Made by a program: the position numbers and the translations under genes. The notes under the pieces are model-generated. The model made no database searches. It saw nothing but the letters and a program-made list of their open reading frames with translations, and was not told the origin of the DNA. From Vitis vinifera (lineage: Eukaryota; Streptophyta; Magnoliopsida; Vitales; Vitaceae): DNA of 64,000 bases. Position 1 is the first letter of the stretch; each line of letters starts with the position of its first letter. This document shows, piece after piece, positions 12,408 through 24,108 of this stretch. Location of the stretch: the NCBI RefSeq assembly GCF_030704535.1, contig NC_081821.1:8385001-8449000 (forward strand), written 5' to 3'.

Positions 12408-12871
12408 TAGGGTTGGCAATGAGACAGGTTTTTTCGGGTACCCGTCCCGCCCCGCCCTTAATGGGACGAGGTTTAATTTTAATAAACGGGTTTGGGATGG
12501 GTATGAATTTTTTTTTTAAAACCTGGGATGAGTTCGGGTATTGCCCCATCCTGCCCCGTCCCGTCTTGATTATATATAAAATTAATTTTAAAATTTAATT
12601 TAATTTAAATTAAAATTTAATTTTACTATTTTTAATATATAGATAATAATAATAAAAATTTAATAAAATAAGTTATAAAAAATATAATAATTTTATTATT
12701 TATAAAATATATTTATTTTAATGTAATTAAAAAATTTAAAAGTAATCTTTTTTTAAAAAAGAAAGAAGTTAAACCGGACGAGGCGAGGTGGGTATGGGAA
12801 TTGTTTTTAATAAATGGGGCGGGGTTGGGATGGGGGCGTCCCGTCTTGAATCCGCCCCGTTGCCATTCCTA
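12408..12871. mobile_element. hAT-type MITE, 464 bp
   Basis: The element is flanked by a perfect 8-bp direct repeat GTTGAAAA (12400-12407 and 12872-12879), the length made by hAT transposases. Ends are imperfect inverted repeats: TAGGGTTGGCAATG on the left and TAGGAATGGCAACG when the right end is reversed. GC-rich subterminal blocks (CCCGTCCCGCCCCGCC and GGGGCGGGGTTGGG) enclose an extremely AT-rich core. There is no coding capacity, so it depended on a transposase encoded elsewhere. Confidence 0.85.
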
Positions 12872-13563
12872 GTTGAAAAGACCTTTGAAATAATGAAATG
12901 CCTTTAGGCTTGTGGAGGAGCTAGAGAGTGTGGAAGTAGATGGGCTGATGAGCCACGATAAAATTACTTTGTTTGCAATATCTCTTCCATTACTTTCTTT
13001 ATTTTTAGTGTTGTAGTTTCATTATTTGTATGCATATATTGTTTGTATTAATATTAGCCCATCGTTTCCTCTACAAGTAATTTTGATGATTACTGAACAA
13101 AAGTAATTGATCTAATACTATGCTTGGTCTCTTTGAATTAGATTTAAAGATTTTCAATCCTTCAAGAGCTAAGGAAAACAAGTGTGTATTTCATAAAGGT
13201 TCAAGACCGTTCTAGGTTGAATTTATGTAAAAATTATGGGTACATTAAATTAGGATCGCACTTCATCAGTTTGTAAAGTACTATAACTTATCCAAGTTAT
13301 TAATTTTAAATCATTTTTATATTTTAAAAAATTGAATGAAAAATCATTGCAAAGAAAACTAAGCGTAAAATCACTGTATTTTATCTTAAAAAGGTGTTAG
13401 ATCAAGGTTAGGTCAATCACGATTTTGATGATAACAAATTAAAATTAAGATGCTAATGATTTTACTGTCTTAATGCATCATTCTTTGTGAGCACAATCTT
13501 GTTAAATGCAAACATGATCTCAACCCTTGTTTTCCCAAGTAAAGAAATTGACATTAACTTCTA
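12872..13563. other. Intergenic DNA with possible LTR debris
   Basis: No gene is seen. TGTTAGATCAAGG followed by TTTTGATGATAACAAA at about 13394-13430 resembles the start of Copia (Sirevirus-like) LTRs, such as the one at 19.2-20.4 kb read in reverse, but the copy fades by about 13550 and has no partner end. Confidence 0.35.
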
Positions 13564-13800
13564 ATAAATGTTTGGCATATAAATGACATCATTGAGAGCA
13601 AATGTTGTACCTTAAGGTAGCTTATGAAGCACTTTCCCTTTGTTTGGCCTTGAGCCACACATAAATACCTGATTTTCACCTTCCCTTATTATAGTGCAAG
13701 TTGTAAGGGCCCTCTTGTTGCCACATATGTTCCTAATAGCCCTAAAGTCTACTACCTAGTCTACTATTTAGTCTTTCACACTAGTGACTATAATCATCTA
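13564..13800 (-). pseudogene. Copia polyprotein fragment (protease region)
   Basis: Read from 13752 to 13564 on the minus strand, 63 codons give VDFRAIRNICGNKR, an eroded form of the Copia aspartic-protease segment around a DSGA.RH motif, then GKVLHKL and FALNDVIYMPNI, typical of the same region. The catalytic DSGA is destroyed and there is an in-frame TAA near 13614. The adjoining bases up to about 13845 also look like Copia gag and have replaced the C-terminal half of the neighbouring MuDR-like gene. It is a dead fragment. Confidence 0.6.
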
Positions 13801-13844
13801 AGAGGAAACCACCACAACTAACACATCAGTCTCAACTAAGTTTT

Positions 13845-15215
13845 TCTTCACATGTCGATAACAATATGCATGATTTTCTGTTCCAAACAACTTGGAAACA
13901 CTACGCAATATCTCTTGATGTTGATCTAATATAATAACTTCTTTACTATCTAGGACCCCCTTTAACTTCTCTAAGAACCAATACCAGTCCTCATAATTTT
14001 TTGAACTGACCACACTAAGGGCTAGAGGAAACATTCCATCGTTTGTATCATATGCAATGGTGGATAAAAGAGCTCCCTTATATGGTCTGCTTAGGTGGCA
14101 AGAATCAATAACCAATACCAGTCGACACCCCATGATAAACCCTTGAATTGAAAATGCATGGGCAATGAACAATTCCATGAAGTGACTTTCATGAGAAGTG
14201 TACTCCGCAATAGTTTTGGGGTTTATTTCCCTTAGCCTATGGCATAACCAAGGAAAAAACATGTAGGAGTCACGTGGAGCTCCATATATGCACTTTTTTT
14301 GCCTTCTCTTTAAGGTGCCATGCTTGGTTATATGTCAATTCAACTCCATGATCATGTTCAAAATCCTTGCATATTTGACGGGAAAGATAAACTGGAGTTG
14401 TTCTAAAGACATCTTCAACAACAACAATAACTCTCTTTGAACTAATCCCCACCTCATATGAACACTCATCATGAGCTATATGATTATGATTAACTTGGTA
14501 AATATGAACTCTCAAGATTTCATTCCCTTCTATAGCATGAGCTATATTATCTTCCAAGGACAACCCTCAACCGAACACTTCACTGACATATGATTAGGTG
14601 AATTTTTCTTGTATTGTACTTAAACCTTCCACCTAACGACATCTGGTATATTGCCTTTTGAAACTCCTTTGCATTTTTAAATGTATGTCCTGACCCTAAT
14701 ATTGCCTCACGAAATCAATTCGATTCTAAAGGGATGTATTCACTTTCTGCACAATGTGATGCAAAACCTCTTGATAACATCATAGCATTAGGAATTGCAT
14801 CACATCATGCATTAGAGAAAGGAAACGTGGGAGGTGGACTTCTGTAAATTACATACATAAAAAAAAATTAACTACATCATGTGTAAAATTGATATTCACA
14901 ATATTTTAAGTACACATTCAAGTCAAAGCACATTACCCAAATGCCAACTGTGTATTCGATATATTTCCCTCAATGGCTTCAATAGGGGGTGACTCTACTA
15001 TGTACACATTTGCAAAGTCATCACTGTGAGAAATCACGTTATCCAAGTCATCCTCATCTTCTAAATCTTGGATGACTCTAGGGTTAAACTTGAGGGCGTA
15101 GTGCATCCTCATCACATCAAGGGAGATATCGAATTTCTCTAAGACTCTTTAAGTGAATTCTTCAAATGACATTCCTTTATACATGTGAATACCTTTGATT
15201 TTTCCACCAACGTAT
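13845..15215 (-). pseudogene. Second MuDR-like transposase gene, truncated
   Basis: A diverged paralogue of the MULE gene at 1.5-3.7 kb, in the same orientation. Pieces on the minus strand: a PB1-like region (15215-14933, with a TAA at 15149-15151), a MuDR DNA-binding/linker piece (14563-14270), then the transposase core (14262 to about 13850) with IDSCHLS, NYEDWYWFLEKLKG and ILDQHQ. It stops after YCYRHVKKN, so the catalytic glutamate region and the SWIM finger are missing; a Copia fragment follows directly. Frameshifts and stops separate the pieces. It is non-functional. It helps interpret the first copy, because it keeps a sense codon (GAG) where the first copy has TAG. Confidence 0.8.
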
Positions 15216-16447
15216 TTCCACTACACATCATTTTTTTGGACAAGTTTGCCTCCCATGATAATGTAATAGTATATCCTATTTGTAGCCTCCATCAACCTAT
15301 TCAAACAAAACACAACTTTCATACTATTGAACAAACAACTATGCATATTCAATGTCATCCGAAAAGTTTTTTTGTCTCACAGTATATATTGTTCCCAAAC
15401 AAATTAGTACTAGTAGCATTTTAAAACATAAAAAACTATCAAATGGAGGCCTATGTGGAAATTGTTCTGGAAAACAATTTTCTGGCCTTGTGAACAAAAT
15501 ACAATTCTCTAAAACATAAAAAACAATTCTCTAAAACAGAAAACACTTCCTAAAAAAAATTAATATATACAATTTTCTAAAACAAAAAACAAATCTCTAA
15601 AAAAAACACATTGATAACATGCTTTTTAAATACTTGAAAAAAAGTTGTTTTTTTCATATTTCAATTTGTACACAATGGAACAATTGATAATTGTTTCTAA
15701 GATTTCCTCTTAGAAATTGTTTTTTTTTTTAAATAAAAATAAAAATTGAGAACTATGTTTTAAATCATTTCCAAGGTAGCCCTACAATTTCCTAAACAAT
15801 GTAATGACTTTCTAGGTAGTTCCCAACACTAAGCAAATCAAACATAGAAATTAGGAGAATATATCTAGCCACAAAATTTGGAAGCATTCTGTTTGGTAGT
15901 AAACAAACACATCATTTAGAGAGACAACTTTCATAACAAAAAATGGTCAAACAAACTTATATAAGGTCTTAAAAAAAAAAAAAAAAAACTTGAACATAAA
16001 GGTGTAACAACTACCAACAATAATACTATGATTTGATAAATCATTCCTTATCACGTGAATATTTTTTTTCCTTTTTTAGCTCAAGCATAACACTTCAATT
16101 TTGTATTTTTCCATTCTCTAACATTTTCTTGGCAACTAAATAGGGAAAAATGCACCACACTTAACAATTACATTAAAAAAACATTGAAACTAGCACTGAC
16201 CTTCTTTTATTTGCCGACAACCAATGCATAAAATCTTAGATTTCGAAATCAACAATTCGATGTTTCCTAACAAAACACAAGAAAGAAGAGAATTAAAAAA
16301 AATTAAATAAATAAAGGCCTACCACAAAGCAACAATTCAGACAACCTTAAAATTTTTAAATGTCTTACATTTTTGAACATTTTTCGAAATCCAAACAAAG
16401 TATGGAACATTACGATTTTGAAAGGAAATCAAATATAGGGCGATATT
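15216..16447. other. Intergenic DNA, no gene seen
   Basis: AT-rich with many short A and T runs. Phrases such as CTCTAAAACA recur around 15500-15600. It may include the 5' end of the truncated MuDR-like element, but no element boundary was found. Confidence 0.4.
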
Positions 16448-17080
16448 TAGAGAACCTACTAACTTCAAATATCCAAATACGGTTAGCACGAAGAGCAATG
16501 TTGCTGGGGATCGACGAGGGAGCGATAGACGATGAACTAAAATCGGGAGAGAGATTAGGGCAACGTATTTGGGCCGAAATCAAATGGTCGGGAGAGATGA
16601 AATCAGGAGAAAATGAAATTAGAAAACCTACTAACCTCAAATATCCAACTATTGCAGCACGAAGGGCAATGCCGGTGGGGATCGAAGAGGGCAATGTATC
16701 GCCAAAAATGAAAAACGCCACTATCTAGGCCTGAAATCAAATGGTTGGAGAGAGACAAAATCGAGAGATGAGTAGGTATGGACAAGCGTAATGTATCACC
16801 AGAGATGAAAAACGCCACTATTTTGGCCTAAAATCAAATGGCTAGAGAGAGACGAAATCTAGAGATGAGTGGGGATCGATGACACCAATGTATCTTCGAA
16901 GATGAAAAACCCAACTATTTAGGCTTAAAATCAAATGGTCGGAGAAAAATGAAATCAAGAGATGGGTGGGGATCGATGAGGCCAATGTATAGCCGAAGAT
17001 GAAAAACCCCACGGTCTAGGCCTGAAATCAAATGGCCAGAGAGAGACGAAATCCAGAGATGAGGGCTTGTGATTTCCTTA
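16448..17080. repeat. Minisatellite with 97-bp period plus 171-bp duplication
   Basis: AATGTAT marks recur at 16693, 16790, 16887 and 16984, exactly 97 bp apart, each followed by GATGAAAAAC or a similar word and CTGAAATCAAATGG or a variant. Upstream, a stretch starting near 16448 (AACCTACTAACTTCAAATAT) is repeated about 171 bp later near 16619. Short open frames here on both strands are by-products of the repeat. Confidence 0.85.
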
Positions 17081-17499
17081 ATAATCTCTATGGTGATTTC
17101 ATTTTTTAGGGCAATGTTTCGATAATAGAAGCAAAGGAGGAAATCGGGAGAAACGGAAACTGCAATTGTCTAAGACTGAAATGAAATGCGGGACATAGTA
17201 AAATTAGGGTAACATGAATGGAATTCCAATGTGGATTTTTTTACATTTTTTTTCACATTCAACAAATGTTATTTCTGGAAAGATAAAAAATTCATATCAT
17301 TCTTCTCAATTTTTATACTTCCTCTAACTCTTGGACTTAAATGGTGAACTTATATGAATCAAAACTTAATTTTTAAACCCAATTGAGTCCAAAACATAAT
17401 TCTCCCAATTTTCTTTGGGTATTGATTCCTTAATCTTCTCATGTTTTGCCATGCTCATGATGCCTAGGCTTTCCACACTTATATAGTACTTTCAAGGAA
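17081..17499. other. Intergenic DNA, no gene seen
   Basis: The sequence beyond the minisatellite has mixed composition. I recognise neither coding nor repeat structure in it. Confidence 0.35.
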
Positions 17500-18660
17500 T
17501 TCAAATGATTTTTTTTTTTTAAAAAGTTTTAATTGAATTTTGGAGACATCAACTTTAGTTGAGTTGAATGTTTAAGTTGTAGATATTATAAAAAGTGAGT
17601 AGATTTGGAAATAATTTCAAAAGTAACATATTTTAATAAATATTTTTTTTTAAAAAAATTATAATATTATTTTCAAAAATCCCTATAAGGACCTGCTTTG
17701 TCGATGATAGTACTTGCATAATTCATTGAATAAGACAAAAAGTTGGTTGTAAGTTATAACTTATGAGGCAATGTCTATAATAATGGGATTCGAGCAAGGA
17801 AAATTAAATCCTTAGGAAGATAACTTTCATCTATTAAAACTAAATGGACTTTAGATGAGGCCGGGGTGGGCATGCATGGGATTCCAGTTTTTCATTTTCT
17901 GTTTGGGACAAATAAACTCCAGCTATCTTCAACCTTCAAGACAAAAATCATTGACTGGTTCGACAAAATTAAAGATAAAAGAAAGGTACTGTTAAAGTAT
18001 CAAAGTGGTACTTACTAAAAAAATCTTCCATATATATAATAAAATTTAAGTCATCCAACGAGGGTACAAACTAATAAGATTAGGATATAAGAGTACAAAT
18101 AAATGGAATTAGAGTAATAAAATTTAAAAATATGTATGGTGTCAGATTTAAAAATATATATCTGACACCATTTGATTAGTGATGATTCATAATGTATTTT
18201 TATAAATATCGAAAAAATATGTTTCTGTATTATAACCATCCCTAAAAAAACAACTATTTTAATAAGATATAATGTTTATTTTTTTGATAATATCGAAGCT
18301 CATATAGGAGGGTTTTGAAAACAATATAATAATTTTTTTTTTAAAATAATTATTAGAATATGACACTTTTAAAATAATTTTCAAATATTTGCACTTTCCA
18401 AAAATTCAATTGAAAAATGTCTTTTTAAAGAGTATCAATTGAGTTTTAAAAGGATTAATTTTAGTTGAATTTTTAAGTTGTGTGAAAAGATAATTTTCGT
18501 ATTTAAATTGGAAAATAATTTCAAATGTAACATATTTTAATAAATATTTTTTAAAATTATTGTATATTTTCAAAAATCACAATAAGCATATGCTTAGGTG
18601 ATAATACCTTCATGATCATTGGATAAGACAAAAAGTTGATTATGAGTTATGATAATGAGA
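17500..18660. repeat. Degenerate copies of the F3'H downstream flank
   Basis: Segments at 17500-18240 and 18340-18660 share with each other, and with 28600-29280 and 51040-51720, the ordered landmarks of about 3 kb of DNA downstream of F3'H: AACATATTTTAATAAATATT or a close variant, GTGGGCATGCATGGGA or similar, and an AATAAATG/GATTA-type stretch. These copies are much more diverged than the two main modules, so they are older. No F3'H exon is visible with them. Confidence 0.5.
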
Positions 18661-19204
18661 AACTAGAGCAATGACAAAATCGAGTGCTGTCTGGTCCCAA
18701 ACATTAATTATCCATTTTAATTCTCTTATGTCAATGCCACCAACCCCATATTAAATGAATGGAATTGGGATACTGATAGCATATGGTGAAATAGTCACTT
18801 TGAAGTTACTTACACGAAATGTGATGTGAAACGTATCTTATGTAATTTAAAAATAATTTTTTATTTTTCAAAACATAAAATTGTTTTTAAAAATTCATAA
18901 TATTGTTCTAAAAATAGTTTTTAGAGAATAAGTAGAAGTTGTATTTAAGGATAAAAATATTGGTAATCACAAATATATTGGTACTTTGATTTTAAATATA
19001 TATAAAAAAATATCGATAGATATTTCTTTCACAAATATTGGTGGAGTAAAAATTCATAAAAATACTAGAAAAACTAGAGCAATCACAAGTATTGTCTAGG
19101 TCCCAAACATTAATTATCCATTTTAATTCTCTTATGTCAATGCCACCAACCCCATATTAAATGAATGGAATTGGGATATTGATAGAATATGGTGAAATAG
19201 TCAC

Positions 19205-20400
19205 TAAGAAAATAAAGATTATGCTTAAATGAGAAAAACACCCAAGAGGGGGGTGAATTGGGTTTTTCAAAAACTTTTTCAACATAACAAGTTCAAGCAC
19301 AATATAATAAAAAAAATAAAGAGATAGTTAAAGAATTCAAACTCGGATTTTATAGTAGTTCGACATTTCCTTGCCTACGTCCACTTTCCTCAATCTCTTA
19401 ACCGAGTGAGGGTTCCATTAACTTGAAGCTTCAACCAAGCTTCCAATCTTCTTACACTTGGATTCCAGCTCCAATGAGCTTTTACACAATCTCTTCAAGA
19501 TTCAAACTTTTTGAAGGCTTTAACACTCAATTTTTTACAAGAATGAATCCCTCAACTTAGCTCAATGATAGCTTAAATACAAAACAAAACTAGGATGGCT
19601 CACAAGGGTGCACTAAAAGATATGCAAGTGAGGATTTAATGCACTAAGAAAGAAATGAGAGCTTTTAAGGATAGAACAAGTGAGTAGACAATTGATTGCA
19701 AGTGTTTTCTATGTCATAAATGAAGTAAAGTTTTCAATTTATAGGTTTCTAAACTTGGGAGTCAAGAACAACAAAAAGTAGCCTCAACCGGTCGAGCTAG
19801 GGGTCGACTGGTTCACTAGCCGTTGGAGCATTTAATGTTTTGGCAGGTTACCATTACCTCGACTGGAGGTCAACCGGAATGAGGAAACCTCAACCGAGAA
19901 GGGAAGGCTACTAGAAGAGAAAGTGTGTTCTTGACACTCCTCGATCGGACCTTGACCGGACAAGGGCAACCGATTGAGCCGATTGGCCAGAGCCTTGACC
20001 AGTTCGGTCTTTTGGCCTCGAAAACCTATCTTTTTTCACTTCTTTTCTTTTCTAACATTTAGGCAAGGTCTTTAGGTAAATTAATATGTCAATTTCGAAA
20101 CATTTTGCCTAAGGTACATTTGATAAAACTTGGGTTTTAATGAAATTGTAACTTTAAAGAACAAACCGAGTTTTTCAAAGATGCATAAAAAGATATGTAA
20201 ACCCTAAGTGCACCCATACATTCATCTTACATTTATTTCCTATGATTAAAAGTGTTCTGAAAGTCTCGATCTTGTATCAATTTGATCATTTGATGAATTT
20301 CCGAATTTATACCTGAGATTCTTTACCATTCAAACCAATTAGTCACTTAACCATGGTTTGTTATCATCAAAACCTGATTAGGAGAACCCTTGGGCTAACA
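19205..20400 (-). mobile_element. Solo-LTR-like insertion, about 1.2 kb
   Basis: It interrupts tandem unit 2: the uninterrupted copies read GAAATAGTCACTTTGAAG, and here GTCAC(T) is found on both sides of the insert, a 5-6 bp target duplication. Read on the minus strand it begins TGTTAGCCCAAGGGTT then TTTTGATGATAACAAA, and near its end has CAATTCACCCCCCTCTTGGG, features I associate with Copia (Sirevirus-like) LTRs. There is no gag-pol, so a solo LTR is the likeliest reading, although its far end is not a clean CA. Confidence 0.55.
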
Positions 20401-21018
20401 GTCACTTTGAAGTTACTTATATGAAATGTGATGTGAAACGTAGCTATTTTGTTATGTAATTTAAAAATAGTTTTTTATTTTTCAAAATATAAAATTGTTT
20501 TTAAAAATAAAGTGAAGTAAAAAATAGTTTTTAGAGAATAAGTAGAAGTTGCATTTAAGGATAAAAATATTGGTAATCACAGATATATTGGTACTTTAAT
20601 TTTAAGGATATATCATAAATATCGATAGATATTTTTTCACAAATATTGGTGAAACGAAAATTATTTGAAATTCATAAGAATGCTCGAAAAACTAGAGCAA
20701 TCATAAGTGCTGTCTGGGTCCCAAACATTAATTATCCATTTTAATTCTCTTATGTCAATGCCACCAACCCCATATTAAATGAATGGAACTGGGATATTGA
20801 TAGAATATGGTAAAATAGTCACTTTGAAGTTACTTACATGAAATGTGATGTGAAACGTAGCTGTTTTGTTATGTAATTTAAAAATAGCTTTTTATTTTTC
20901 AAAACATAAAACTGTTTATAAAAATTCATAATATTGTTCTAAAAATAGTTTTTTTTTTTTTTTTTTTAAATAAAGTGAAGTAGAAAATAGTTTTTAGAGA
21001 ATAAGTAGAAGTTGTATT

Positions 21019-21040
21019 TAAGGATGAAAACATTGACAAT

Positions 21041-21089
<49 letters not shown>

Positions 21090-22252
21090 TGGTACTTTGA
21101 TTTAAGGGTATATTAGAAATATTGGTAGATATTTTTTTACAAATATTGGTGGAGCGAAAATTATTCAAAATTTATAAGAATGCTTGAAAAAGCTCCAAAA
21201 AAAATGATAAAATAAGCAAGAATACATGTTTTAAAATTATTTTGTATGTGTAATTGACATAGATATGATGAGGAAGAAAAACATCGGTAGATAGAGATAT
21301 ATCGGTAAATTTAATACTTGGATTTTAAGAATAATAAATATGAATTTTGGAAGTGTATAAAGTTAGAATTGAGTTAAGAAATATTTGATTTTATTGAATA
21401 AAAATAATTTATATATAAATATAATATGACATTGTAATAGTCCTTAGTACCAAAATGAAGATTGATGTGGTTCTATCATATTATTAGATGAAGGGAGTCC
21501 ATCTTGTCGAAGACAATATTTATTTAAAATTTTTTTAAATACTTTTATTAAAATATGTTTTATTACATTTTAAATAAAAAATTAAATTAGTTTATATAAA
21601 ATATTTTATTTGAGATTTAATTTCTAAAATTTTATTAAAAATATGTGATAACAACTTTTTCTATTAACATTAATTAATTTAAATAATTAAAATTATTAAT
21701 AATTTATCTTATCAAATTAATTTTAATTTATAAAATATTAGAACTTTCTTAATTTTTTATATTATAGCAATTTTTTTGGGTAAAATTATATTTTTAATAT
21801 TTTAAAATAAAAACATTTAAAATATAAATAAAATTGAAAGGATAAATATAAAATAAATTTAAGAGTGAGGTGATAATAATTTTTAAAAGTAGGATTAATG
21901 AGATAAATATAAAAAGTGTTAAAAATAAAAGGATAATATAAAATAAAATGATAATATAAAAACACGGGGGAAATTTGGGTCAAATTCAAATATGGAAAAT
22001 TTCAATTTTTTCAAAAAGAAAACCCCAAAAAAATAGGTGATTTATCCGAAAAAATCTAACTATCAAACACATTTTTTAGTTCGTGTGTCGTTCCACTTGC
22101 ATTTTTATTGCTGATTTATTTCGGGCAATTTTTTTCGATATTTTTCCGATATTCCTCCCGTTCGATAATTGGTGCTCAAAATCATTTTGGAGCGTCCGAT
22201 ATTTGATATATCGGTAAAATATCGCAGATAAAAACTGAAACTTGAATCCATT
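21019..22252. mobile_element. hAT deletion derivative, 1234 bp
   Basis: It is flanked by an 8-bp direct repeat GTTGTATT (21011-21018 and 22253-22260). The left about 500 bp matches the left end of the 5.2-kb hAT element at 36.7-41.9 kb in order: GGATAAAAATATTGGTA-like start, AATAAGCAAGAATA, AGTTAGAATTGAGTTAAGAA, CCAAAATGAAGATTGATGTG and GATGAAGGGAGTCC. The right about 170 bp is rich in TATCGGTAAAATATCG like the right end of that element. The transposase gene is missing between them, so this is a non-autonomous internal-deletion copy that has also diverged. Confidence 0.75.
21041..21089. repeat. (CA)n(TA)n microsatellite
   Basis: A perfect CA run passes directly into a perfect TA run, about 49 bp, just inside the left end of the hAT derivative. 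Probably length-polymorphic. Confidence 0.95.
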
Positions 22253-23957
22253 GTTGTATTCACTTTATTTTTAAACAAAAAGAAAAAATAGAAAATTTTA
22301 AAAATCATAAAAAAATAAAATTAAATATAGTATCATATTTTTTCTCATTTTACAACTCAATACCAATACTGAAAATCTTTAAATATAATATTATTTTAAA
22401 TTACATATACTTTTCTAAATTTTTTTAACTTCTCTAAAATTTTTCATCAAATAAATAAATTCTAAATCAAATTGTACTTTATATATAACATTTTTGAATT
22501 TTAAAAATAATTAAAAACTAAAAAACTGATTTAATTAATTACTAATTAAATAAAAAAATTATAGAATATTATGTTCGTAATTTATTATTAAATGTACAGA
22601 TGAAATAAAAAACTCAACTCATTTATATATTACAAAAGTTGAACTTCATTTATTATTCATTTTAAATAAAATATTATTAAAAATTATTATTATTCATTTT
22701 CAACCAAAAGAAATTTACGAAATTATGTTTGTAACATATACTAAAATATCATTTTTTATAAATAATATAATTTATAATTTTATTATAATATTATTATTTA
22801 TATTTTAATAACTATTTATTTTTTAATTTATTTGTAATTACAAGACTATTTTCATTTTAATAAAACTTAAATTTAATTTAATTTATATTATATAAATTGA
22901 ATTGATAATGTTTTTACAAAACCAAAACAAAAAAATTATCTTTAAAAATAATTTATCCAAACAAGTTTTTTTGTTTTTTATTTTTAAAAACAACTTATTA
23001 AACACCCTTTTTTTTTTTTATAAAAATAAAAAAATAAAAAATCTTGTTTTTTAATTTGAAAACAGTTTTTAAAATCAAGTTTTCAAAAATATTGCCAAGT
23101 GGCTCTAATGTCCCGCTCCCTCAATTTCTATAAAATAAAACAATTATACAACCTTCTAACGATCGACTCAATGGAAATTTATGATGATCAGAAGTACTAT
23201 AATATTCTAAGATCCCATTTGATAGTGATTTTAGAAAATGTTTTTAATCTTTCTAATATTTAAATTTTTTTTATCATTCAAGTGTTTAAAAATTTTTGTA
23301 AAATCACTACCAAACATACTTAAACTTATCCAAATTATATTATCGGTTAATTTCTTTTCATCCTTATCACTATTAAGTGAAAAGAGTCACATCCAAATAT
23401 GGAAAATTCTCTCCAAATATTAAAATATATATTTTTTAAACTACATTTAAAATATGATACGAAATAAATAGTAGATAATTTAATACATGCATGCACCCTG
23501 GGTTCCTAGAATAACCTCCTTTCTAAGGAAATGAGATGTTCTACTTCTAATACAGCCATGGACCAAATTAATGTTCCTTTCTTGGAAAAATATTTATTTA
23601 TTTATTTATTATGAAATTAGTTTTATATAAGTTTGAATGCATATGCAATGCAACTACCATATTCAGTCACTTATGACATACTACCTCTAAAATGACTATT
23701 AACCAATTTCTTGATCTGTTTTATTCCACAATTTCAGTCTTATTTTTGAATATTCATATTTTAAATTAATTATTAAATTTGTATTTTATGAGGGGTCATT
23801 CTTCTCCCTTTCTTGGTTTCATGTTAGGGAAGGCGAGTCAAATTTAGGGATTTGATTTTGTAATTTAAAAAAAAAGGGAAAAAGGGGACAAGTCAAATAT
23901 AGGAAATTTGATGGGAATCTGGTGAGGGCCGGGGGAGCTACCATTCTTGTGGTGCAG
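22253..23957. other. Very AT-rich DNA upstream of F3'H copy 1
   Basis: Long A/T-dominated sequence without a recognisable gene. It contains a small Tourist-like MITE (23211-23320). From about 23780 the composition rises towards the F3'H promoter. Homology with the second F3'H promoter starts only at about 23958 (TTTTCAGCTAC). Confidence 0.45.
23211..23320. mobile_element. Tourist-like mini-MITE, 110 bp
   Basis: Ends are CCATTTGATAGTGATTTTA on the left and, reversed, GTTTGGTAGTGATTTTAC on the right, flanked by TAA on both sides (23208-23210, 23321-23323), the 3-bp target used by PIF/Harbinger-type elements. The end sequence is the same family as the larger element at 32.2 kb. Confidence 0.55.
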
Positions 23958-24108
23958 TTTTCAGCTACCACACCACGCACGGGGCACGCTCTTAGTCAGA
24001 ACTTAGAACACACTTGTACCTGCCATCTTTGATTTAGCTAACCCCGAATCCCCCTTTATATTCCTCTCTGGATTCAGGAGCGGAGACTCAGAGATAAGCC
24101 AAGAAGCC
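23958..24108 (+). promoter_or_regulatory. F3'H copy 1 proximal promoter and 5'UTR
   Basis: TTTATATTC at 24055-24063 is a plausible TATA box, with transcription likely starting near 24085-24095. This stretch is the only upstream part shared with the second F3'H gene. An AGCTAACCCC phrase at about 24035 resembles a MYB-type site, but assignment is tentative. Confidence 0.4.

Larger units (their letters stand above)
18661..21185. repeat. Three tandem units (about 411-424 bp) containing a hAT junction
   Basis: Units start with AACTAGAGCAAT at 18661, 19072 and 20690. Each holds about 290 bp of unique-looking DNA (CCCAAACATTAATTATCC, GCCACCAACCCCATATTAAA), then GAAGTTGTATTTAAGGATRAAAA, the left junction of the hAT derivative described at 21019. 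Units 1 and 2 stop about 110-130 bp into the hAT end and jump back to AACTAGAG; unit 3 continues into the whole element. Unit 2 is interrupted by an LTR-type insertion. Confidence 0.85.

Noticed and set aside
12320..12598. 92-codon open frame crossing 12408
   Set aside because: It starts in flanking DNA and runs into the GC-rich arm of the hAT-type MITE, so it is not a gene.
13394..13480. Start of a Sirevirus-like LTR (TGTTAG..., TTTTGATGATAACAAA)
   Set aside because: Only about 90 bp are recognisable, with no partner end or target duplication, so it was left as debris.
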